Origin: Haemonchus contortus
Lineage: Eukaryota; Nematoda; Chromadorea; Rhabditida; Trichostrongylidae
DNA length: 64,000 bases
Assembly: GCA_000469685.2 (NCBI GenBank)
Contig: LS997563.1
Location: 26,276,897 to 26,340,896 of the forward strand
Direction of reading: 5' to 3'
Made by a program: the position numbers and the translations under genes. Below the pieces are notes generated by a model, which saw only the letters and a list, made by a program, of their open reading frames with translations, did not search any database and was not told where the DNA came from. Of the stretch, positions 1-12,900 are shown in pieces (positions within the stretch are counted from its first letter, which is position 1; every line of letters starts with the position of its first letter).

Positions 1-1200
1 ATAAAATACATATATACTACGATTTGCACATTCATTTAATTCATTCCGGGGTACCCACATCAAAAGAGATCTTGCTCAGGCTAGTTACAGGTCTATCGGA
101 ATGAGCATGAAAGGTTAGAGGCAGTAGGGAGGCCCCTACCTAATGCGTATCAACGTAGAACCTTTTTTCCAAAACTTTCAAAGTTTTACCTCAAATGGCC
201 AAGCCAACATGAGTGCTGCCACAGCACTGCTCAGAAACACGTTGGCCATCCTCGTCCGTCGCACTTCTGTACACACAGTGCGACATGCTTCTGATAGAGC
301 CGCTTGACACCCAACGTTTACCTAAGCAGCTTTAAGATATAATCCAAGTAAGAAGAGAGGGCGGCACTGTATGAAGTAAATCATTCAATAACAATCCTTT
401 CTGTATATGGTACTGCAATAAAACGTATTCTTATGTAAAAAGCGCGTACAAAGTACCTTGTCCTCCTTAATATCCTTCTGATCACAACACAAGGCGTGAG
501 ACGAAAAACACTGGGCGAATTTACGGCAGCACATCTGTAAATTGTGAATGTATACCTTGACTTTTTGTCAGATGATGTTAGGTATTGCTAAGGTGTGAGG
601 AATAATGTATTCACAAGTTCGGAGAGTTCTAAGCAGTTACGACCATGTCTTACTATGATAACAGAGCTCTCAGAGCGTAAAGTAGGAAGGGGCTAGGATC
701 AGCTGCAAAACTATCAGAGCTGTCGGAGTATGTGGCGAGCTAAATGTGAAATAGACAAAATACGTCAGCTTCGAGGAGAGCGATGCAGGTTTCCCGATAT
801 CTCAAAATGACGGTAGCTGCTAACGGTAGTGTGGATCACGCTGTGTATGCCTGAACAAACGCAGCCACGATGAAATAGATAGTACAGTAGCATATTCTGC
901 GATTAAGGTTGATCTAGCATGCTCGAATGAAAGTTGTACAGAGCAGTGGTGAGGCTGACAATGCTCTAAGTCAATGAGTGCTGATTGCGATCTGTCTGCA
1001 GGAGTCCTGAAAAGCAACTCACTTCGAGGGGGTTGAGGCGGGCCTGCGGTTAGGCACGACTGGACCGGGTCGGAAAGACTTCAGGACAGACATGGGAGAG
1101 ATAGCAACAGCGATGGTGCGGAACGTGCTGCGAACATCATCGCCCTTTATGTGAGGCAATGGAGATGGATGTGCAAAGGAAACAGTCACAGGAGGGCTAC
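1..1200. other. No recognisable feature
   Basis: AT-rich to mixed sequence with only short stop-interrupted frames. I see no protein motif, exon with matching splice sites or repeat boundary here. It lies just beyond the 3' end of the minus-strand retrotransposon. Confidence 0.5.
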
Positions 1201-1204
1201 AGAA

Positions 1205-4200
1205 AAGGTCTTTTTCTTCTTATTCTTTAGAGCCTGTCCCGCATGTAGGCGGGGTCCGCTTTTCTGACATGTTGACACCACTTCTCCCAATTAAACGCTT
1301 GATCGGGGTGGATGTTAACCGTTTTGAGGTCTTCGTGCAACGTATCGAGCCATCGCTGCTTTGGGCGCGCTCTAGACCGCTTTCCGGACACATCTAGGTT
1401 GAGACCGATCTTACGAACACTGCCTTCATCCGCGCGGAGAACGTGGTCATACCAACGGGGTCGGGCTTTGCGCATTTTATCGACAATGGGCGCTACACCG
1501 AATCGCTCCCTGATGGTGTCATTACTTATGCGGTCTAGTCGTGTTACTCCGGCTGTCCAGCGCAGCATCTTGGTCTCCATCACACTGAGACGAGCTTCTT
1601 CTTCTTTGGTCGTAGGCCAGCACTCGGCGCCATAAATCGCGACGGGCCGGATGACGGTTCTGTAGATTTTTGATTTGGGACGCTCAGGGATGTTCTTATC
1701 GCAGAGTACGCCAGTCATTGAGCGCCACTTCAACCACGCTGCATTCACGCGAGAATTCGTTTCAAAACCCAGGCTGCCGTCAGACGCAATTGCCGATCCA
1801 AGGTACTTGAAGGTTGTCGTCCGTGTGAGCTCAGTGCCATTGATCTTGATAGAGCCTGGCTCGCTCGAATCAGTGGTCAAGTACTCAGTCTTTTTGACGT
1901 TTAACCTGAGCCCGAACATAGCCAGACGGTCGGACCAGGTCTGCACCTGTGACTCGAGCTCGCTTTTGTCTTCGCTGGCGAGCATCACATCATCGGCATA
2001 AAGAAGCGTCCATGGAGCCGGCTTCTGGAGGTCTTCTGTAATGGCATCCATGACGACAACAAAAAGTAGTGGGGATAACGCAGAGCCCTGGTGTACTCCG
2101 ACGGAGATGGGAAATTCCGTCGATGTGCCCGCTGCCGTTTGCACTCGGCTCTTTGGGCTAGCGTAAAGGATGCGCACCCACTCAATAAGCTCTTCGGGAA
2201 CGCCATGCTGTCGTAAGGCATACCATATAATGTCACGCGCAAGATGTACCGGTCTTCGTTTTTCGTGATGCTTTTCCAGTAGAAGGCGAGTGGCGTGTAT
2301 GGCATCAATGGTGCTGCAACCAGACACAAAACCACACTGAGTGGTGGTCAGCTCGACGATGTCGCGGATACGACTGTCGACAATTCGCTCAAAGATTTTC
2401 ATGCTGTGTGAGAGCAGGCGAATTGGACGATAGCAAGCGCAGTCTCCAGGACTGCCCTTCTTTTCCACATGGGGATCGTCGTGCTCTGTTGCCAGCTCCC
2501 AGGCACCTTCTTCTCTGCGACGACCTGGTTGAAGAAGTCCGTCAACCACCCTGCAGGATTCCAGCATTTCGACTTCCACAGGTCCGCTGCTAAGTCGTCA
2601 GAACCAGTTGCTTTGCCTGGTTTCATCCTCTTCATAGCCGTAATTGTCTCCCTCACAGTTATCTTCTGGACAGGACCGTATACTGGCGGAGCGTAAGGGA
2701 TGGCGGGATGAGCAAATTCGACTGTCGAGATGTTTACGAAGTACTCTCGCCATCGTTTCAGCGTTTGCTTGCGGTCCGTCAGGAGGTGACCATTCTCGTC
2801 ATTTATGCCGAAGAACCTTTCCACATCCTCGGTCTGTCGATGGCGGGTCTTTGCGAGTCGGTAAACATACCGCTCAAGGTCGCGAGACTCGAGCTTCTCG
2901 TTCAATTCGGCGAAATGAGCTGCCTTCACAGAAGCAACGACCTTCTTCGCCTCTTTCTTCGCGATCTGATAGCGCTGTCTTTTCCGAGAGGAATGCGTGG
3001 TATTGCTTTTCCTTCTCACGTACTTTATCCCTGACATGATCCGGCCACAGCCATGTTTGCTTGTCAATCTTTCGTCGTCCAGGCATGGTCATGCCGAGCT
3101 CCGACCGTGCAACCCGGGTTATCACTTTGACAGCACTCTTCCAAGTTTCATCGACAGTCGTTACCGCCGGTAACAGAATGCGGGAGACGACGGCCGATTC
3201 TTTTTCTTTTTCCTCCATTCGCCACCACATGATACTCGCTGGCCCACACCTTTCGACGAATTTCGGTTTCGGCGGGGCGATCTTTAGCGTACAAATCAGC
3301 GGTCGATATTGTGTAGCGACCGTTTCATGAGGTACTGTCTTCGCGTCTGTTACGAGTCCCTGATCGCGGTGCTTGACAAGGACGAAATCGATTTGTGTTC
3401 TGTTTTCACCGCTATAGAAGGTAATGAGATGAGAGTCACGCTTACGGAATTTCGTGTTTACAATGACGAGATTATGCGAATCTGCATATTCAGGAATTCG
3501 CTCGCCATCAGTATTATGTGACCCATATCCAAAACCACCATGACAGCTTTAACCGTCTTTAGTAGCTCCTACATGACCATTAGATCACCCGTGACAACTA
3601 GTGCAACTTGTAACGGTACTTCGGCTGTCTTTTCATCTAGCAGGTTCCAGAACTTGGCCTTCGTTTGTTCGGAGCATCCAGCCTGTGGAGCATACGCTGA
3701 GAAGAAATGGTATTTTTGGCATTCGATGACCACAATGATCTTCATTAAGCGATCATCGAAGCGCTCCACGCCCACTATCGAATCACGGAACCTTTCAGAG
3801 ACAATTATGCCAGCTCCGCTGGTGGTTTTGGGTCCACCACAGAGAACGGCTTTGAAGCCATGGCCAATGTCCCTCGACTTGCAGCAGGACCACCTCGTTC
3901 CCTGCACGGCACAGAAATCAATTCTTCGACAGTCTAGAGCTTCTGCTAACTCATACGAGCGTCCCGTTAATGTGCCAACATTTAACGTCGCGACGCCAGT
4001 CTTCCATACGTTGCGGGACTTTTGGACTAGCCTAGTTGCCCCCCGATGCCGTCCTTGCACCGGAGACCCTCGCATTCTTTTCACACTCACCGGGCCTTGC
4101 AAGTGCGCGTGGGATCCCGCGGACGCCGTAGCATTACATCGCGATTCATTAAGTGACATTAACATTTTTGAAGTGACTGGGGTGTTCGTAGGCCGGCCTG

Positions 4201-4320
4201 TCACGGGGCCTGTCACGGGGCCTGTCGATTCATTAAGTGACATTAACATTTTTGAAGTGACTGGGGTGTTCGTAGGCCGGCCTGTCACGGGGCCTGTCGC
4301 CTGCATTCGAATGTCCGGGG
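1205..4320 (-). mobile_element. Non-LTR (RTE-like) retrotransposon, decayed
   Basis: Remnant of a LINE encoding an apurinic-type endonuclease and a reverse transcriptase, read right to left. The endonuclease part (about 4050-3250) has a start block ATLNVGTLTGRS, the segment FCAVQGTRW, an SAYAPQAG block and TQIDFVLV. The linker (about 3230-2870) is basic. The RT part (about 2690-1230) contains GFVSGCSTIDAI, GVHQGSALSPLLF and the catalytic YADDVMLA. The C-terminal tail is of the kind common in nematode RTE-type elements (LDVSGKRSRARPKQRW). At least three frameshifts separate the open stretches (near 3540, 2900-3070 and 2400-2580), so it is not expected to be active. Two copies of an 84-bp unit mark the 5' side. 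Assignment to the RTE clade is by general resemblance; a CR1-like assignment is not excluded. Confidence 0.85.
4142..4300 (-). repeat. Tandem 84-bp unit at LINE 5' end
   Basis: Two copies of an 84-bp unit, the first starting at 4142 and the second at 4226 (both begin CGATTCATTAAGTGACATT). Each contains the shorter GGGGCCTGTCAC iteration. Because it sits upstream of the endonuclease on the element's strand it looks like a repeated 5' UTR/promoter monomer. Confidence 0.8.
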
Positions 4321-4689
4321 TCAGCTCAGCCCACAGAGTGGGCAGTTTTCAGTGGCACCCCTTGGAGGAACGGACTTCGTCACCAGGAGGACGACAGAAA
4401 AGGTGGCGGAAAGTAATCAAAAACTAAGGGAAATCACGGCTTTCGAAACAAGCTTGTCTCGGTTTTTGCAGAACAATTGCTGGAAATGGAAGGAAATGGT
4501 GGCAGCTAGCAGAAACAGCAAACTTTGTGATGATGCAACATGAAGTGTTGGGGGAAGAAGAAGAGGAAGAAGAGTATGCTCCGGAGAAGAGTGCGGTTTA
4601 TCTAAAATCTGAAAAAAAAAATCCGCTGTGGCCTCGTATAGCTGCATTGCCTTGACTCAAAGATTAATCGCGTGAAGTAGTAGTAATCA

Positions 4690-4967
4690 TTGAGTGGATT
4701 TCATTTTATTTCATTCATTTAGCCATTGTAGAAGCAATATACAATGAGTTCAGAATTGGACCAAATTACAATAGAAAAGTATTCATAATATTCATATTCA
4801 CATAAAAGATTTTAAGGAGATTATGGGGGGAGGGGAGAAAGAAGAATTGGGCCTCCCGAAAAAGGAAGGGCAGTGGCCGGCCAACACTGCTAGCCGCATG
4901 GAGGGATTGCGGCCCCGGATACCAGCTTAGTAGCTCCCCAACATCTTGCGATGCCCTGATAAGTATA
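4690..4967 (-). repeat. Dispersed repeat, RTE-like 3' tail family
   Basis: This stretch is similar, in inverted orientation, to 47640-48003. Shared blocks include GGAAGGGCAGTG and GATACCAGCTTAGTA. The copy at 47.6-48.0 kb ends in a short AAATAAATAAAT repeat, which is typical of a LINE 3' end. No coding remnant is visible. Confidence 0.5.
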
Positions 4968-5506
4968 GGGTGACCCACATGAAGTGTGATGGGCAATAAA
5001 AAAATCAACTTATGGGCTTCTTGGCTGGAGGAAGCGGTGATCGCTTGGGTGGAAAGGAAAGCGATGAACGTCAGCTGAACCTTCCACAAGATTGGGCACT
5101 AGCCCACAGCACAAAGAATATGCTGGAATGTTGTGAAACCACGCTTCCGGGTTTTTGGGGCGAAGCAGTTTTGACCTTCATATTCCCCGATCTCAATCCT
5201 TTGGATTTTGCAGTATATTCGATACTAGAGCGAAAAACCTGCGCTTTCAAACACAGGTCTTCAGAACTTCTGAAAGAAAGTGCTCTCGTAGAAGCGTGGG
5301 ATGAAAGTGATTGCGCGCATCCTTGAAAACTTCCGAAAGAGGTTGGATGCTTGCATTAAAGCGAAAGATGGTTATTCTGCATGCGAGATGTGATATGTTG
5401 TTCACAATTTTGTGATGATTGTGTAGGAGTAATACTTTCCCATTTGGTTTGATCTGTATAATTTTGATGATATTTTTCTGCGTCACACTTCATGTGGGTC
5501 ACCCTG
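4968..5506 (+). mobile_element. mariner/maT-type DNA transposon relic
   Basis: The ends match as an inverted repeat (AGGGTGACCCACATGAAGTG at the left, its complement at the right) and are bounded by TA at 4966-4967 and 5507-5508, the signature of Tc1/mariner insertion. Plus-strand coding remnants at 5060-5320 resemble the C-terminal half of a DDE/D transposase: a degenerate QDWALAHST block (canonical DGAPAH region), then FPDLNPLDFAVYSILE and a KESALVEAWDE block. The N-terminal half is missing, so this is a dead, internally deleted copy. Confidence 0.8.
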
Positions 5507-5700
5507 TAGGCAGCTATAGAGTCCAACTGTCTGACCAAGAGGAGAAGATAGCAATAGTGAAAGTGAAAATAGTGAAAGTAAAAATTAAGAAGAAAAATAA
5601 ATAAATAGGTAGATTTAATTGCACAGTATACAAGGTAGTCAAAAAACAAAACAAAAAAACGCGACAAACGAAGGAAAAATTGAGAAAAACTATCAACTCA

Positions 5701-5750
5701 GGGGTGGGGGGGGGAGGGGGGGGGGGGGGGGGGGAAGGGGTGGGAGGGGA
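5701..5750 (+). repeat. G-rich low-complexity tract
   Basis: Almost pure G with scattered A and T, including a long uninterrupted G run around 5717-5736. It could form G-quadruplexes and is a likely sequencing or assembly weak point. Confidence 0.9.
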
Positions 5751-6090
5751 GTGTAGAAGGGAGTCGTAGAAGAATACGGGAAAATAAGCTTCGAAGTTAC
5801 AAAGTTCACAAGAGCCATGAAGAACCACAAGAGGTAAGCGGATGCTGTCAAGTGATGTAGTTGACCCGGTACATTGTATTCTGAGTATGTCCTCGCCTAC
5901 ATATCGAACGTGTTTAACTCGCGCCAGCTAGGTATCATACATTGTAAACGGTTTTCACCTAACCCCATTACAACAGCATTCCGGAGAGAGATTTTCAAAT
6001 TCCATTTCTTAGACCAGCATTCAAGTCCAGCACCAAATCAGCACTCGGTCTATGACAGCCCATAGTTTATTGTAATCCTTAATAGTACAT

Positions 6091-6310
6091 TTATGTGCCA
6101 TCATCAGCATATAAACTGCAAAACGCTTTTGAAGGAATGGAGTCGACTAGGTCATTCAAGTATACGTTCGGTACGCTCGTAAGGTCCAATACAAGTGTAC
6201 TGCGGAGCACCACTAGATGTGGGACAACTAAGTGAGCGTGATTCGTTTGTGAGTACCGGTTTACCCTACCACTGAGGAAGGATCGCAAGAAGCGTAGAAA
6301 CCATCAATCT
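6091..6310 (-). pseudogene. Reverse transcriptase fragment (CR1/Jockey-like)
   Basis: A minus-strand stretch reads FLSGRVNRY, then an NDLVDSIPSKAFCSLYADD block. This is the region up to the YADD catalytic box of a non-LTR reverse transcriptase. The usual GVPQGSVLGP segment is decayed or deleted. It differs from the LINE at 1.2-4.3 kb (GVHQGSALSP), so it comes from another family. Confidence 0.6.
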
Positions 6311-6961
6311 CATACGCCTCTAATTTCCTGACTGAAAGCGGGTACAGTTAGAGTCAAAGGTCTTTGCATAGTCTGTGTGGCAGACCGAAACAATGACCGA
6401 AACGTAACATTTCTGGAGAAAACGGTACAATGGGATCAACCATATCTCGTGAAAACCTAGAAATACTAGAAGTATGTACTATGATGTACCCACCTGCAAT
6501 TCTTCGTCGTCAACAGGCATCACATCACACAACAAGAATTCTTTCCACGCAAGTACAGCCGAGGCAAACTGTAATTAGGTTCTATTAAAAAAATGAAACG
6601 ACTGTCATTCCGCGCACTCCTCGTCAATCCATGAAAAGAATATTCCTGCTTCCTTAGCAATCGAGAATTAAGTGAACCCGTAACCGAACACAAGATAAAT
6701 GCATTTATCAAATAAGCAACTCACCTCAGCTTCGCTACCACAGCCAAGGCTTGCTTTTAATGAGAACGCCACTAGTGGTCGTGTTTTCGAGCGTAGCTGC
6801 AGCTTTATGTAGCCTGAATGCTGTAAGTGATTTACATACTCCTGTCAGTATCAAAACGGGATGAACATCTGAAACTTAGTTTGGTTCTAGGGTAAATTTC
6901 GTGAAGCAATGTTAGCCGATTCGCTTCAACCAGGGAGTTAATACATCTTTCAAAAGGTTAT

Positions 6962-9900
6962 TCATCGAGACAGCCAGTCACCAAAAAAACCATGACTTCC
7001 CTTCCCAGAGCAAAATGTTTCCAGACTGGCGAAGCACCGAAAACACTGGGCCAGACAAGATGAAAGCTTTGTAGTAATACAGTAGGCAAGGTACGTACCT
7101 TGACTGGTTCCTGCATCCTTTTTTCCTTATGGTTATCGAAATACTGAAGTAGTGCAAACAAAGTAAGCAGGTAAGGGAATTTGGTCAGAACACTCTATGC
7201 TGGATAAGGATAAGCTACAACTTTTGAGTGAAAAAGGGTACGCTAGAGACGATGGACAGGACTGACTGCTTGCGCACCTTTTGCCCCCTATAAATAAGCT
7301 CGAGATAGTGTGCGCCTGTCTTTCGTAGCCAGCTGGCCCTCAGATGGATTGGATGCTGTTGCAGAGGAGCACAGAAGGCAGTATTAGATAGCATAACACA
7401 AACGTTCTGGTGGCGGAAAAAGGGAAAAAGGGTGTAATCGTGCATGTAGAAGAGTGATCACATTAATTTCCCAATTTTCCAGGGCTCATCTGCGCACCTA
7501 ATTCTCTTTAATATTCTCGTGCGATGCCCAACTAAACTACAAAAAAAATCGCATTTCTGTAGTTTCAAAGGCACGGTTCACGATAAAAAAAGGTTACTGA
7601 GTTCTTCCTCTAGGAATACTCAGCGCCCCATGGGTGGTAGGAGGGACCCTTTCGCTCACACAATCTCGGCGCTTAGGGCATAGCGGAAGCCCCGTTGCTG
7701 CCGTAGTTCGCTTTCCCGCCCCTCGATCGGTGCCACGTTGTCAATAGAGACGTTAATAGACGAGTGTCGAGACAATACAGATAGCTATTATTCGTTCTAG
7801 GACCCACGCACAATCAGCTAATCGCCGAGTGATGAAACGAAATTTTTCTCCCGTTCTTTTTTCCTCTGTTTTTCTTTTTGATCCCTTATTTAATTTCCTA
7901 CTCCTAGAGGCTGAAGAAGGTGAGCTACTTTTGCTGTTACTAGGGTTTTTTTTGTTCATTTAAGTGAATGAATTTTGCTTACCATTGTTTGTTATTCGCA
8001 CCGGGACCACACGCGCGCAGTGAAACACACTGTTTAGCTCGTCCGGACGCCCCACTCTTCTTCATTTTTCTGGTTTCATTCTCATCCAGCCCCCTTTTTA
8101 ACGGTTTTTCGAAGCCTTTTTCACGTTGGAAACACCGATGCACGCAGTTTCTTCACTTCAGACGCACTAGTTTCGATCTTGTCTTCCATTTTTCATCATA
8201 ATCTGGATTACCCAAAATTATCGTGAACTGTGCCTTTAAGGGCATTTTATATTGTCGTTCCCAATGGCAAGCTGTTGAATTCCTTGACATAAGTTTTCAT
8301 CTTCTCCAAATTACTTTACACAGCCAGAGGAATAGCGAACTTCTAATTTTCAGGTGGGTCATCGAATAAAGGCTGCTTTCATAGTCCGCCGGCCGGCCGG
8401 CCTGCCGGCGTGCCACGAAGCAGTGCTAGCGGGTAGGAGGGCGGCAGACGGTCGGTCAGCCCCTCGAAGGGCTGTAAATAAGGAGAAACAAGATCAAAAA
8501 CCATTTGTACAAACTCCTGGTTGTTTGGTTTTTGATGTTGTCCTTCTTTGTTTCACTTCCGTCCTTTCAGGCGGGAGGAAAAGGGCTGACCGACCGTCTG
8601 CCTCCCTCCTCCCGCCTAGCACTGCCTCGTGGCACGCCGGCCGGGCGGCCGGCGGACTATGAAAGCAGCCAAAGAGGAGACCAATGGTGAGCTCTTACGT
8701 GTCATTTTCATCGAAAGGGGTTAGCTTAGGAAGGTTTTTTTTTGCACAAAACCTGTAAAGGGCCAACACACACCTCTTGGTTTCCCTGTGGCCGGGTCTA
8801 TAGAACACATAGCTTTCTGAAGCTGTTTGAGCTCCACCCAGTGAGGCGGATACTTGAACCTCGCCACATCCATGATCAGAACACGATCGCTCTTTGTGTG
8901 GAACGCCGCAAGTGGAGAGAAGTGACCTTGAAAAGAGGTATTTAATATTCTTGAAGACTTGGAGAAGTTTAATTGGCCATTTTTCAGTGGTCATGAACAG
9001 TGAATGTCCCTCCACAGGAACGAAAAGCTATAGTGACCGGTAAAGTGGAGGAAAGAAGATGTACAACTCATCGAACACATTTCATTATACAACAACCCTC
9101 ATTTCAAAACAACTATCTCAATCCCGTTACACATACGAGGCCTCAGAAAAGACCTTGGACAAGGATGTTGGTTGGTTGACTGGATGGTCGGATTAATCTG
9201 CTCATCTTGAAATTATACCTTGGAATTATCCTTCTCCAAAAAAAAACTCCCATAGTTCATAGAAGTTCAGATTTCGAAGGGTACGAGGAACTGAGTTCGA
9301 AAGTTTGATTTTGAAACGACCTATAGCGATTTATGACTATTACTTCCCCTCTACAATGTTGCCCGCTACTGAATACTAGCAAAGGCATATAAATAAAGAA
9401 GGAATGAACTGAACTTCACCTGTTCCTGTTTGCTGTAAAACAGAGCGGTCATAGCTCGCCACTATCACTCGGCCTTCTCCACGAACGGACTCCAGCAAAT
9501 CTTGTCTCAAACCAGTCAGAAAATCTAAATGTTTATAGATTACATGTGGCATTTGAAAATTCAGTAAAGTGATGCTCAAGTCCGACTCTCGATGAATCAC
9601 CACATTTTCTTTCCAGTTGCGACTCAAAGTTTCTGACCTGTGTAAGCGAGTTTTTACCTTTAGATTCTATTACGGACTCGTGACGATAGTTTACAACCCT
9701 TCAAACTCCCTCTATAGGTTGGAATAGAATTTGATCGAATGGTTTCCTGAAGGCTGCAGGCTCCCACGAAGGCAAAAACGCCAAAAGGTTAGCCGAATGA
9801 AATGGCAAAATTTGGGTGGCACAGTTAAGAAGCTTGAAGACAGAAAAGTGATTTTATGCAAGGAAAACATTTGAAAGTAAATAGCTTACATCTTTTCGCT

Positions 9901-12900
9901 TCTAAAGACTCTCAATACACCCGATACTCTTCAGAGTTATGGGGACGTTTCCATAGTCATATTGTTCGCATGCATTACTAAGAGGGTCAGGAGGATTTCT
10001 TAAGCTGTCCTAGCTCTTTCGAAGCCTTCCAAACACAAAATCCGTACATCTTATGTTGTTACTGATATGAATTATGTCATGGATGCCTTACATTTCTTAA
10101 TATGCTGGTGGAAAATGAGCCACTTGAGCGTTAACTTGCATGAAAACATCGGTTTGCAGAGATGTTAAGGACCATTCCCTTCACAAGGAATCGTGAGACA
10201 CTGACGTAAAGGGTATAACAGCTTGATTTGGCATACACAGCAGAAAGACAACTTCAGAAGGTTTGCAAGCGGTTTGAGCGCTGATCACGTTGACGAAAAC
10301 CCCGAATGCGTGAACTGGAAGCTAGGCTTCACTGAAAGGTAGTAAGTGAGGAACTCATATGGAACCCTGGTGACTGGAACAGTTGCGCTCCTCCCATATA
10401 CATTTGGCGCTCAACTATAAAATGAGTGGTATGGGGTGTGAGGGAATCGTAGGTTACAGATGATCGGACATCCTAATATATAATAACAGCTAATAGAGGT
10501 TGATAAAAGACCGTTTGCTCATTGGGTCAACGGTCAAGCTTTCGCAGTTTCAGCGAGGAGGGATTGACATGTGACGGAATCGAAGATGGTTGGTGGTAGA
10601 AACTTATAATCACTGGATTTGTTCCCCTTTGGTTTAACAGTGAACTTCGACATCTTAGAAAAGGATGGGATGTTGGGGGATCGCGGACGATTGGTGACAA
10701 AAAATGATGACATTCAGTAGAGTTGAGAAGGAGCGTTAAAATGCAGAGCTCAGAGGATGCGTTGTTTGGAGACTGCCTTTTTTAATGTTCCATTGGCTGC
10801 TTTCATAGTCCTAGGGGGGAGGAGGGCGGCAGACGGTCGGTCGAGGGGTTGAAAACAAAGAAGAACAAGATCAAAAGCCAAACAACCAGGGGCTCGTACA
10901 AATGGTTTTTGATCTTGTCTCTCCTTGCTTACAGCCCTTCGAGGGGCTGACCGACCGTCTGCCGCCCTCCTCCCCCCTAGCACTGCCTCGTGCACGCCGG
11001 CCGGCCGGCGGACTATGAATGCAGCCATTCAGATCGAGACGGGATTGCAATTCCGGTGATAAAAAGCAGTGGCGGCCGTCAGAAGTAGATCAAGGGCCAC
11101 AATAGCCAAGAGCGGCTAGGCCGCTACGATTGAAAGACCGTACCTTTAGTAATGGCAGTGCAGCCATGACAATCAAGGTGTAAGAAACGAAAGATGTCTA
11201 CAACATCGATAAGCCGTCAAATGATGACAATGACCACTGATATTCAAAAGATTGGGGAAAAGGCGAGTCCGGAGTTAGTCGGGCAATCCGACCAGTAGGA
11301 AACAAAAAATTGAAGGAAATTAGCAAAACTTCTGGACCCCCTTGTCATCTCGTTACATTGGGGGAACGTCAAAAAAGACCTTATCCTTAACCATTTACAG
11401 GGTGAAAATGTACATGGGGGAGGGGGTGTGCACCACCAGTTACCAAGATGTTAAATAGGTTCTTACCAACTACGTTTCTGCGTTATCGCCTTCTTCAGAG
11501 TTGGAAACCTAAAGATAATCGCTATCCATCCAAATCGCTATTCAGTCGAACATGGACACATTATCACCTCTTCACAATATTCAAGGCCCTACTACCCCAG
11601 TTATGAGAATACTGATTTGGAGGAGTTCTAGGTCAAACAATAGGAAGGAAAATCTGATAGACAACAGTGATGACAATGATGAAAACAATAATAAGAAGGG
11701 AGAATCACCTTCGTTTTCAGCGCCATAGTGAGCTTCGGCGTGGAGTCGGTTACAAATAGCGAGGCATACGAATTGCGTCAGATTGATTCCATTCCGGAAA
11801 TGATTCATTGAATCGCAACAACCAAATGCATGGATGAATCATTGGAAGATTCGTAACGGCAAAACGAACATAACGTTAATGACCATCATTCTACCAACCC
11901 TTAAAAAGCAACTAGGTTGTTTCAATAGTTCTACTCTACTGGATTGGTCATCTTTCTGCAAATGAGTATGGATCAAGCACATGCCGAATTTCGCTAGGGT
12001 AATCCAAAACTTTAAAGATCACAAGATCTGTGAGCAGAGATAGGAATAGAACTCTCACTCAGACGTCTGCAGCTAAATGTGAACTCAAAAATTTCCGTTA
12101 CTTTTACGAGCTCCTCAGGAACGCCTCTGATGTGATGTCATACACTCTGATTATCAAGTTTTTGCTGTATTTTCTTTATTAATTGTTGGGAGAATGTTCT
12201 CTCTTGCAGCCCAAATATTTCATCGTAGACTTGATAATGCGCCTACAACTGAGACGGGATTTGTCAACAGTCCCTTTTCTACTAGTAACATTAAAGAAGA
12301 TGACGTGAGAAATTATCTCACTATTCATTGATCGTATTTATTGATCGTTTAATGGGACTACTCGTGAATACGTAAGCAAAATTTGATTCATTTTCTGCTT
12401 TGTGAATGCACTGTAATTGTAATTACTGTAGTGTAAAGTGCTATATTGAACGCACCCTTTCATAGCACTGTCGAAGCCAAGTACAACACATGAATTCGAT
12501 CTACTCATGTTCCATTTTTTCTTCAGAAAACTTGTCGCGGATGCCACGGTGGCCGCTGGATGCACCGCGCGCGCTCCAGCACATCTTTGCTCAGCGCAGA
12601 ACGCGTCGCGGATGCGTCCTGCACCGCGACCGGCTGGCTGTCGGCTGCTGGTCGGTGTAACTGGGCAAAGTTGTGAAGTTGCCCGCAAGGCAACGGAGCG
12701 CCAGCATAAGTCCGACCAGTATCCGAAATGCCCCTCACTGAGGGCGCAAGCTGTCAGCAGTCGGATACTGAGGAGGAATGAAGGCAAAAGACCGCCGAGG
12801 CCAAGGGGGCCTGGATATAACAGCTGAAGGAGCTTGCCTTAGATGGCACCCGCCGATCGAAGGAGGGTGAGTGTCGTGTAATATCGTGTAATACCTGTAA

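Noticed and set aside
3540..4427. 295-codon plus frame over the LINE
   Set aside because: Antisense to the endonuclease region of the minus-strand retrotransposon; repeated stretches come from the 84-bp units.
12507..12827. GC-rich plus frame of 106 codons
   Set aside because: No recognisable domain; the opposite strand is equally open, a composition effect.
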